DNA of 16,047 nt from Pseudobdellovibrionaceae bacterium (GTDB lineage: Bacteria; Bdellovibrionota; Bdellovibrionia; Bdellovibrionales; UBA1609). Below the pieces are notes generated by a model. The model did no database searches. It saw nothing but the letters and a program-made list of their open reading frames with translations, and had not been told where the DNA came from. The translations under genes and the position numbers were made by a program. Where the stretch lies: positions 1-16,047 of the forward strand of contig JAPORL010000233.1 in NCBI GenBank assembly GCA_026712605.1. Reading direction: 5' to 3'. Of this stretch, positions 1 to 6,287 are shown piece by piece (positions within the stretch are counted from its first letter, which is position 1; the number at the start of each line of letters is the position of its first letter).

Positions 1-105
1 TTGTAAGATAGAAAGCTAAAAAGGAGTTCGGATTTGAACAGATAGCGACTGAAGGTCGCTATGTGGCAAAACGCATGTCCGAGTTTTTAGCTTTGTATCT
101 TATAA
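1..105. ncRNA. Candidate structured RNA or inverted-repeat element, class unknown
   Basis: Positions 1-22 pair with 84-105: 20 Watson-Crick pairs, one G-T wobble (3/103) and one G/G mismatch (11/95). Inside this stem, 28-32 (TCGGA) pairs with 78-82 (TCCGA). An 8-bp hairpin, 42-49 with 55-62 (ATAGCGAC/GTCGCTAT), has a TGAAG loop. A 5-bp hairpin, 61-65 with 72-76, has loop GCAAAA and shares bases 61-62 with the previous one. The enclosed part, 23-83, has 31 G/C of 61 by hand count, far above its surroundings, as is usual for functional RNA in AT-rich genomes. The longest ORF inside is about 9 codons. No poly-T tract follows the 3' arm, so a simple terminator is unlikely. I could not match it to SRP, 6S, tmRNA, RNase P or riboswitch consensus sequences I know. 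A MITE-like mobile repeat is the main alternative. The stem reaches base 1, so it may extend beyond the window; the strand is undetermined. Confidence 0.5.
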
Positions 106-155
106 GCTTTTACACAAAAAAACATAAAATAAATGTATTTGAACACATATTAAAA

Positions 156-202
156 ACAGTTTAAATAAAGCTTTTATATAGACCTTTAGGCCAGAAAACT
201 GT
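156..202. other. Imperfect inverted repeat in the leader region
   Basis: ACAGTTT (156-162) is the reverse complement of AAACTGT (196-202). Between them lie a possible 5-bp hairpin (ATAAA 165-169 with TTTAT 173-177) and a small patch with CCTTTAGG. It could be a weak RNA fold or an operator. In DNA this AT-rich, 7-bp arms can arise by chance. The other non-coding sequence from 106 to 360 shows no ORF or RNA gene that I can recognise. Confidence 0.2.
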
Positions 203-242
203 CTGAATAAACTCTATTGGATATTGATATTGGGAGAGATAG

Positions 243-270
243 CTTAAATTAAAACTTATTTATCTATAAT
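243..270 (+). promoter_or_regulatory. Putative sigma70-type promoter for the transglycosylase gene
   Basis: TATAAT at 265-270 is a perfect -10 hexamer. CTTAAA at 243-248, 16 nt upstream, is a poor -35 match (3 of 6). Transcription would begin near 277 and leave a leader of roughly 85 nt before the ATG at 361. TATAAT-like strings are common in such AT-rich DNA, so the support is the exact hexamer plus its position ahead of the first gene. Confidence 0.35.
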
Positions 271-360
271 CCCCTACTTATATTTAAAAATAGTTTTTTA
301 CTTTGCTTTTATGTAATTAATTCTTTTTCCTTATTTTACCGATAGAGTCTATAGGTGTTT

Positions 361-2097
361 ATGAAGCATGTGGCTCTTTTTTTGATTTTATTTTCTTTTA
401 GTTTGATCGCTGAAAATCCCCTATTATTTAAACCTGATTTTAGTGGCAAGCCGATATTCATGCCACAAGGGACAAATATAATTCCTCTTTGTTCTGATCC
501 TTCAAATCCTCTTTGTTTTTCACAATGGACTAAGCAAGCTATTCCTTTAGCCAATTATTTACCTAATTTTAAAATGCCCCAATATAGTTATTTTTTACCC
601 AGTTTTATATCTCTAGGCCTATCTTCAATGGGATTGGAAGATTTAGAAAATAATGATGAGTGGGAAGAAATTTACATACCTTCTGTTAGTTCCTCTCGCC
701 AAAGAGATAGAAAAAATAGATTTTACAGAAATAAAAGTGATCCAAATAAAATTAAAAGAGTTCAAAAAAAAGATGATGGAAGTGTTAGAGTAGAAGACGG
801 TAATGCGGTATTTGTAAGTGAAAATGATATAGATACTCAAGCAGATGACAAAGAGAATACTAAAGGAGCTGAAACAGAAAATGAAACCCCTCAAGATACT
901 AAAGAAGTTGAAAATTCTCAAGATACAGAAGAACAAAAATTAGAGCTAAAGGATACAAGCTTAGTAACTACAACACCGCTTATTCATACACTCAATAAAG
1001 ACACTTATGCTCTTCCTGCTGATACCAGTCCCACAGAAGAAGCTAAGCCAGGTTGTTTTGTAATAAATAAACAAGATATAGAAACAGAAGCTGGCTTTTG
1101 TGCAGAATGTGAAAAAGCCTCAGGAGATAATAATCTTTTAAGTTTTTTTCAAGATCGAGATTTTATATCAGCTATAAAAAAATACCTTAATAAAGTAACG
1201 GATTCCTCTCAACATAAAATTAGTCAACAAAGCTTGCAATCAGACAAATCTGACACTCAAAAAATTTGCTCTCCTGAATTGAGTTTGAAAGCTATTATTG
1301 ATAATTTTAACAGGACTTGCCCTTCTCCCTATAATAATTTTAAAGATTTTTTTAAAAAAACACATTGTGACTCTTGTAAAAAGGGAGTCCCTTCCGAGAT
1401 CATGCTGGCTATGATGAGTATAGAAAGTGCGGGAAGGTGTCCAGCTCTTAATGATAATCCAAATGAAACAAGCACAGGTCTATTTCAAGTGAATGCGGAT
1501 GAACACTCTTGTCGTGATGAAAATGGTAAAACCTACACTAAAAAATCACTAGAAAATATACAATGCTTAAAAAATCCTGTTAATAATTTAAACAAATCAG
1601 TTGAAATTTTAATTGACCACTATGGAAAGACAAATTCCAAGCCTATTTCACAGGGAAACTGTAAAGATTGGTTAAGCATGACAGTTGAAGAAAGAGATTC
1701 TTGGCGTAGAGGAGTGTCAGCTTACAACTCAGGACCAGGTTGGCTTACAAGAGCTATAAAATCAGTTAGAGATCCAAAAATTTCACAGGGAACAAAACAT
1801 TTAATAGGCTCTGAGAAAGGATCTAGTGAGTCTTATAAAGATGATAAGGTGGGCTGGGAAGATTTAAGAATGTTTTATTTTGTAGAAAAACTAGTTCAAA
1901 ATAGTAAAAATTTACCAGCTTGTGATAATTTGTTTGAGAGAGATTTAGGGGGAAGTGGCAGACAGCTGTGTTTAACTGTTTCAAATTTAGCTCATACCGA
2001 AGCTGTTTTAGGAAGAGAAGTTAAAGGCTCTCCTCTAGGAATAGTTGAAATTTGGTCCCAATACAAAAAAAACAATCCTGTTATTTGTTCTGAATAA
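361..2097 (+). CDS. Secreted cysteine-rich lytic transglycosylase (SLT domain)
   Basis: The gene encodes an exported peptidoglycan-cleaving enzyme of the SLT/GH23 fold. Residues 1-17 (MKHVALFLILFSFSLIA) are a signal peptide with a likely cut before ENP. Residues 95-230 are a charged, Glu/Asp/Thr/Lys-rich linker. The catalytic domain is at about 343-468, with the probable general-acid Glu in MSIESAG (E355), the TGLFQVN motif and the AYNSGPG motif. Family members split the MurNAc-GlcNAc bond and leave anhydro-MurNAc ends. The protein has 16 cysteines, including CAEC and CDSC pairs, which suggests several disulfides in the periplasm or outside the cell. A GTG at 355 in the same frame would add two residues; I prefer the ATG at 361 because TAGG (352-355) lies 5 nt before it and the signal peptide then starts MKH. 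The role could be cell-wall remodelling or attack on another cell's wall; the sequence cannot tell which. Confidence 0.85.
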   Translation: MKHVALFLILFSFSLIAENPLLFKPDFSGKPIFMPQGTNIIPLCSDPSNPLCFSQWTKQAIPLANYLPNFKMPQYSYFLPSFISLGLSSMGLEDLENNDEWEEIYIPSVSSSRQRDRKNRFYRNKSDPNKIKRVQKKDDGSVRVEDGNAVFVSENDIDTQADDKENTKGAETENETPQDTKEVENSQDTEEQKLELKDTSLVTTTPLIHTLNKDTYALPADTSPTEEAKPGCFVINKQDIETEAGFCAECEKASGDNNLLSFFQDRDFISAIKKYLNKVTDSSQHKISQQSLQSDKSDTQKICSPELSLKAIIDNFNRTCPSPYNNFKDFFKKTHCDSCKKGVPSEIMLAMMSIESAGRCPALNDNPNETSTGLFQVNADEHSCRDENGKTYTKKSLENIQCLKNPVNNLNKSVEILIDHYGKTNSKPISQGNCKDWLSMTVEERDSWRRGVSAYNSGPGWLTRAIKSVRDPKISQGTKHLIGSEKGSSESYKDDKVGWEDLRMFYFVEKLVQNSKNLPACDNLFERDLGGSGRQLCLTVSNLAHTEAVLGREVKGSPLGIVEIWSQYKKNNPVICSE

Positions 2098-2107
2098 AAT
2101 CAGATTC

Positions 2108-2136
2108 TTGACTTATTCTCATAGAGGCAATAAAAA
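2108..2136 (+). promoter_or_regulatory. Possible promoter ahead of mutL
   Basis: In the 45-nt gap, TTGACT (2108-2113, 5 of 6 to the -35 consensus) is 17 nt from TAAAAA (2131-2136, 4 of 6 to the -10). The predicted start of transcription is at about the mutL ATG, giving a near-leaderless message. The AGAGG at 2123-2127 is 15 nt from the ATG, long for a ribosome binding site. Readthrough from the upstream gene is equally possible because no terminator hairpin is visible. Confidence 0.25.
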
Positions 2137-2142
2137 AATACT

Positions 2143-3927
2143 ATGAGTTTGATAAAAGCACTGAATGAAGACACAATCAGTCAAATTTCAGCAGGAGAGG
2201 TGGTTGAAAGACCTTCCCACCTTATAAAAGAACTAGTTGAAAACTCATTAGATGCAGGAGCAACAGAAATTGAAATAGATTTTGATCAAGGAGGACGATT
2301 TGTCCGAGTAAAAGACAATGGAACAGGAATTGCTCCTAACCAGATGTCTTTAGCTTTAGCTAGACACACTACTAGTAAGATTCAAAAAATTGATGATATA
2401 TGGAAACTAAATACTTATGGATTTAGAGGCGAGGCTTTGGCAAGTATTGCTTCAGTTAGTGATTTGACTTTAATTTCTGGTCAAAAAGGAGAAGACTCTT
2501 ATAAGTTAAGACAAGTCTTTGGAAAAGAAGAAGAATCGGTATCTATAGGAGAATCAAAAGGGACAAAAGTAATTATCCGCTCTTTATTTGAAAATACTCC
2601 TGCCCGATTTAAGTTTTTAAAAAGTGAAGGAACAGAAAACTCTTCTATTAAAACCACTTTAAAGGCTTTAGCCCTATCTCAAGAAAAAATTAGTTTTAGA
2701 GTTTTACAAAAAAGCAAACTTCTTTATTATTGGCCAGCTCAAAAAAATCTTTTACAAAGAACAGCTCAAGTTTTAGGGAAAAAAGATCTTTATTTTACAG
2801 AGGAAACAAAAGGAGCTTATAAAATTCAAGCTGTTATAGCTCCTCCTCATCATACTTTAAAAAATAGAAAGTCCAGTTGGTTTTTTGTTTCTGACCGCTG
2901 GATAGAATCTCGTGTTTTGCAAGCTGGTTTAATGTCTGCCTATAGAGGTCTTCTTATGCATGGAGAGTATCCTCTAGCTGTGATTAAAATAACAGGTCCC
3001 AATGATGAAATTGATGTCAATGTTCATCCTACTAAATCACAAGTTAGGTTTAAAGATTCCTCTTTTATTTTTAAATTAGTAGAGTCCCCTATTCGCCGGC
3101 TTTTAGAAACAGCTCCTTGGACAAAAAAAATTATTTCAGCCTCTTCTTTAAAAAAAGAAGAAAATTTAAACTTTTCAAACTATGAGTTTAAAAAAACCAA
3201 CTGGCCTAATAAGAAACAGGAATATTCTACAAAGACACTTTCTCAGTTAGCGTGGGATAAAGAATCTAAAAACTTAGAGCCTAAAGAAGAGAGTTTTAAG
3301 TCTATTGATTACAAAATAAAATCTGAACAAGATCAAAAAATTTCTTGGGCTCATTTACAAATTTTAGCTCAAGCCCATCTTACTTATATTGTCTGTCAGT
3401 CTGACCACTCCTTGATCTTTATTGATCAACATGCCTCTCATGAAAGAATTATTTATGAGAGAATGTTTCAGTCTTGGAAAAAAGGAAATGTGGAAGTTCA
3501 AAATCAACTTGTTCCTTTTGTTTTAGACTTAGAAGAAGGTCAAACCTCTGCTCTTTTAGAGCTTAATGATGATTTAAAAAAATTAGGAGTTCAGTTAGAG
3601 AGTTTGAGTCCTTATTCTTTAACAATTAATTCTTACCCTCCGATCATTAAGGAAAAAGCTTTACAAGAGGGACTGCTTTTTTTAGCTAAACGCAGGTTAG
3701 AAACAGGAGATAGATTCTCTTTTGAAAGAGTAGTATCTGATTTATGTGCTACTTTAGCATGTCATTCAGCTATTCGCGCTGGAAAATCTTTAAATTTAGA
3801 GCAGATGCGAGAGCTCTTAAAACAAATGGATGAATACCCTCTTTCAAGCTTTTGCCCTCATGGCCGACCTGTTTTTGTAGAGTATCCTATTTCACGCTTA
3901 GAAAAGGATTTTGGTCGTATTGTTTAA
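2143..3927 (+). CDS. mutL: DNA mismatch repair protein MutL, endonuclease type
   Basis: MutL is the dimeric ATPase that couples MutS mismatch recognition to strand incision. The N-terminal GHKL ATPase (about 1-325) has all its motifs: ELVENSLDAGA with E30 and N34, DNGTGI (58-63), HTTSKI (75-80) and GFRGEAL (93-99). A charged, poorly conserved linker covers about 330-395. The C-terminal dimerisation domain contains DQHASHERIIYE (428-439), an exact DQHA-x2-E-x4-E metal site, plus ACHSAIR (539-545) and CPHGRP (571-576). These are the endonuclease motifs of MutL proteins from organisms without MutH, so this MutL should nick DNA itself. The length of 594 residues is usual for the family. The stop codon directly abuts the miaA ATG, so the two genes are probably co-transcribed and translationally coupled. 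Confidence 0.97.
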   Translation: MSLIKALNEDTISQISAGEVVERPSHLIKELVENSLDAGATEIEIDFDQGGRFVRVKDNGTGIAPNQMSLALARHTTSKIQKIDDIWKLNTYGFRGEALASIASVSDLTLISGQKGEDSYKLRQVFGKEEESVSIGESKGTKVIIRSLFENTPARFKFLKSEGTENSSIKTTLKALALSQEKISFRVLQKSKLLYYWPAQKNLLQRTAQVLGKKDLYFTEETKGAYKIQAVIAPPHHTLKNRKSSWFFVSDRWIESRVLQAGLMSAYRGLLMHGEYPLAVIKITGPNDEIDVNVHPTKSQVRFKDSSFIFKLVESPIRRLLETAPWTKKIISASSLKKEENLNFSNYEFKKTNWPNKKQEYSTKTLSQLAWDKESKNLEPKEESFKSIDYKIKSEQDQKISWAHLQILAQAHLTYIVCQSDHSLIFIDQHASHERIIYERMFQSWKKGNVEVQNQLVPFVLDLEEGQTSALLELNDDLKKLGVQLESLSPYSLTINSYPPIIKEKALQEGLLFLAKRRLETGDRFSFERVVSDLCATLACHSAIRAGKSLNLEQMRELLKQMDEYPLSSFCPHGRPVFVEYPISRLEKDFGRIV

Positions 3928-4854
3928 ATGATAAATCTTACTTTTATAGTAGGTGTAACAGCTGTAGGAAAGACAGATTGGGCTTTGGAGTTAGCAAAAC
4001 TCATTCATTCCAATAAAAAAATTTCTACTGGAATTTTAAATGCTGATAGTATTCAAATTTATAAAGATTTGAATATTGGCTCTGCTAAACCTGACAAATC
4101 TTGCTATCCTGATATAAACTTTTATCTTTTTGATGAATTATCAGCCCCTCAAATTGGCACTGCTGGCTTTTTTAGGGATAAAAGTCTTAAAATTTTACAT
4201 AAAAAGCTCCCTAAAGAAAAAATATTTATAGTGGGAGGAAGTGGTTTTTATCTTCAAGCTTTAGAAAAGGGAATGTATCCTATAGAATCTGAAAATCGTA
4301 TATCTCAATCTAAAAAAATAAGTAATATCAATAAGTTAAATTTAAAAGATAAAAAAAAACTTTATCAAATTTTAGAAAAAAAAGATCCATTAACTGCTAA
4401 AAATATCAGTCCTAATGACAGTTACCGAATACAAAGAGCTTTATATTTAATAAATAAAGAAGATAAGAAGCTCTCTCAAATTAAAAAAGATTTTAAAAAA
4501 CAGACCTTACCCTGGTCCTATCGTAAAATTGGTTTAAAGATACCAAAGGAACAACTTTTAAAACGGGTAAAACAGAGAACTCAAAGTATGCTTAAAAAAG
4601 GTTTGATAGAAGAAACAGAAAGCTTAATAAAAAAAGGTTTAAAAAATTGGAAACCTTTAAGTAGCATTGGCTATAATGAGGTTTTACTCTATTTAGATGG
4701 ACAAATAAAAAAAGAAGATCTAGAGTCTATGATTGTAGCTAAAACAATGAAATTAGCTAAAAAACAAACAACTTGGTTTAAAAAAGATACAACTATTCAA
4801 TGGTTTGACTGGAACCTGTCTCCTTTAAAAGTTTACAAACAGTTTTTTAAATGA
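3928..4854 (+). CDS. miaA: tRNA dimethylallyltransferase MiaA
   Basis: MiaA transfers a dimethylallyl group from DMAPP to N6 of A37 in tRNAs that read UNN codons, which stabilises codon-anticodon pairing. The 308-residue protein starts with the P-loop GVTAVGKT (9-16), followed by NADSIQIYKDLNIGSAKP (38-55), the counterpart of the DS-Q-Y-IGTAKP substrate motif. Other family motifs are AGFFRD (79-84), VGGSGFYLQAL (102-112), SPNDSYRIQRAL (161-172), IGYNEVLLYLDG (247-258) and the Lys-rich KKQTTWFKKD (278-287). The length is close to the 316 residues of E. coli MiaA. The ATG follows the mutL TAA with no gap and has no good Shine-Dalgarno of its own, so translation by coupling to mutL is likely. 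The mutL-miaA order is widespread in Proteobacteria. Confidence 0.96.
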   Translation: MINLTFIVGVTAVGKTDWALELAKLIHSNKKISTGILNADSIQIYKDLNIGSAKPDKSCYPDINFYLFDELSAPQIGTAGFFRDKSLKILHKKLPKEKIFIVGGSGFYLQALEKGMYPIESENRISQSKKISNINKLNLKDKKKLYQILEKKDPLTAKNISPNDSYRIQRALYLINKEDKKLSQIKKDFKKQTLPWSYRKIGLKIPKEQLLKRVKQRTQSMLKKGLIEETESLIKKGLKNWKPLSSIGYNEVLLYLDGQIKKEDLESMIVAKTMKLAKKQTTWFKKDTTIQWFDWNLSPLKVYKQFFK

Positions 4855-4867
4855 TAGTCCTTAGTTT

Positions 4868-5722
4868 ATGAATAGTATGACGGGATTTGGTTTTTGCTCT
4901 ATTGAAAAAAATGATTTCAAATTACAAATTAGTATCAAATCCATTAACTCAAGGTTTTTAGATATAAAGTTTTATACTCCTTTCTATTATATGCCTTTAG
5001 AGCCTGAACTAAAAAAAATTATATCTAGTAAAATTAAAAGAGGTTATTTTGTGATTCGTATTGATCGTTTTCCACAAAAACCAGATCATTCTATTTTTAT
5101 TAAATGGAATAAAATACAAGCTCAAAAATGGAAAAATCTATATAAAAAAATTTCTAAAGAATTAAATTTTAAAAGTGAACTAAGCTTAAATGATTTAATA
5201 AACCGTGAAGGTGTTGTGAATCTAATAGAAAAGCCTAAGGATTTAGAACTAAAAGAAATTCAAATAGTTAAAAACTTGTTTCACAAAAGCCTACAAGCTT
5301 GTTTAAAAGAAAGAAAAAGAGAAGGATCAGTTTTAAAAAAAGATATTCTATCACAATTAAAAATAATACAAACTTTAACTCAAAAAATAGAAAAATTAAA
5401 TAAAAAACAGTGTGCAGATTATTTAAAAAAGAAAGATAGTCATATCAAACATAATAACTTTAAAAAAGATATTAATTTAGAGTTAGAAAAATTTGATACT
5501 CATGAAGAGATAATTCGTATGAAAGAACATATAAATTATTTAAAAAAAATAATTTATAAATCTGTAGATGTCGGGCGTAAATTAGATTTCTATGTTCAGG
5601 AAATTTTAAGAGAAATAAATACGATTGGCTCAAAATCCCATCTATCAGAACTGACTTTGCATGTAGTATCTACTAAGTTTGCTTTAGAAAAAATAAAAGA
5701 GCAAGTTCAAAATGTGGAATAA
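4868..5722 (+). CDS. yicC: YicC family endoribonuclease
   Basis: The N-terminal hallmark MNSMTGFG (1-8) and the following ISIKSINSRFLDIKF (21-35) mark the YicC-type N-terminal domain. The C-terminal DUF1732-type part (about 200-284) carries the family signature VGRKLDFYVQEILREINTIGSK followed by an end close to KIKEQVQN. Members (E. coli YicC, B. subtilis YloC) are reported as metal-dependent endoribonucleases linked to small-RNA turnover and stationary-phase physiology. At 284 residues it is full length. The region 150-205 is very Lys-rich and helical. The start at 4868 keeps the family MxSMTGFG pattern; it lies 13 nt after the miaA stop without a clear Shine-Dalgarno. Its 3' end overlaps gmk by 11 nt, and the yicC-gmk pair is conserved in many bacteria. 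Confidence 0.93.
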   Translation: MNSMTGFGFCSIEKNDFKLQISIKSINSRFLDIKFYTPFYYMPLEPELKKIISSKIKRGYFVIRIDRFPQKPDHSIFIKWNKIQAQKWKNLYKKISKELNFKSELSLNDLINREGVVNLIEKPKDLELKEIQIVKNLFHKSLQACLKERKREGSVLKKDILSQLKIIQTLTQKIEKLNKKQCADYLKKKDSHIKHNNFKKDINLELEKFDTHEEIIRMKEHINYLKKIIYKSVDVGRKLDFYVQEILREINTIGSKSHLSELTLHVVSTKFALEKIKEQVQNVE

Positions 5723-6287
5723 CAAAGGTCCTTTTATAATATTATCTGGTCCAAGCGGAGTTGGAAAAACACGCTTTGTTATCAAAAGCTTAAAAAATTT
5801 TCCAGAATTTGCAAATACAATTAGTTTTACTACAAGAAAACCAAGAGCAGAAGAAAAAGAAGGAGAATTTTATTATTTTATTACTAAAGAGGAATTTGAA
5901 ATAAAAAGAGAACAAAAAGAACTATTAGAATGGGCTGTCGTGCATTCAGATTTTTATGCCACTTCAAAAAAGGAAGTAGAAAAATTATGGAAAAATAAAA
6001 AAGTCATTTTAAAAGATGTTGATGTGCAAGGTTTTCACTCTATAAAAAAAATTTATCCTCATAGTATTGGAATATTTATCTACCCTCCTTCAATGAGAGA
6101 ACTTGAAAATCGTATTTTAAAAAGAGGCTTTATACATGAAGAGGAAAAAAATCAAAGATTAGACTCTGCAAAAAAGGAAATAGCTCAAGCCCATACTTTT
6201 GATTTTAAAATAGTAAATGATTGTTTTAAAACAGCTTGGGAAGAATTCAAAGATATTTTATCTGGATATTTAAAAGATTATAAATAG
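5712..6287 (+). CDS. gmk: Guanylate kinase
   Basis: Gmk phosphorylates GMP to GDP with ATP in the cytoplasm and is essential for guanine nucleotide supply, including GTP and (p)ppGpp or c-di-GMP pools. The P-loop is GPSGVGKT (13-20). The GMP-binding loop SFTTRKPR (38-45) supplies R42 and R45. E73 and Y82 come from LEWAVVHSDFYATS, and DVDVQG (102-107) is the conserved Asp segment. In that GMP-binding stretch, HSDFYATS stands where most enzymes have a GNYYGTS-like sequence, while the Tyr and Thr are kept. With 191 residues it is slightly shorter than the usual 200 or so, mostly at the C-terminus. The ATG lies inside the end of yicC. rpoZ, a frequent downstream partner, is absent; the stop codon directly meets the stop of the oppositely oriented Omp85 gene. 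Confidence 0.96.
   Translation: MWNNKGPFIILSGPSGVGKTRFVIKSLKNFPEFANTISFTTRKPRAEEKEGEFYYFITKEEFEIKREQKELLEWAVVHSDFYATSKKEVEKLWKNKKVILKDVDVQGFHSIKKIYPHSIGIFIYPPSMRELENRILKRGFIHEEEKNQRLDSAKKEIAQAHTFDFKIVNDCFKTAWEEFKDILSGYLKDYK

Noticed and set aside
23..83. Resemblance of GAAGG and GGCAAAA strings to a glycine or c-di-GMP riboswitch
   Set aside because: The order and the other conserved blocks of those aptamers are missing, and the strings sit in local hairpins that do not match either fold.
1..105. Integron attC site
   Set aside because: The ends lack the GTTRRRY and RYYYAAC core sequences, and no integrase or cassette structure is present.
84..116. Simple intrinsic terminator of an upstream gene
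   Set aside because: The hairpin is far too long, its loop is about 61 nt and itself structured, and no run of T follows the 3' arm.
643..936. 97-codon ORF on the minus strand inside the transglycosylase gene
   Set aside because: It is antisense to the acidic low-complexity region; its Phe/Ile-rich composition is the mirror of Lys/Glu/Asn codons on the real strand.
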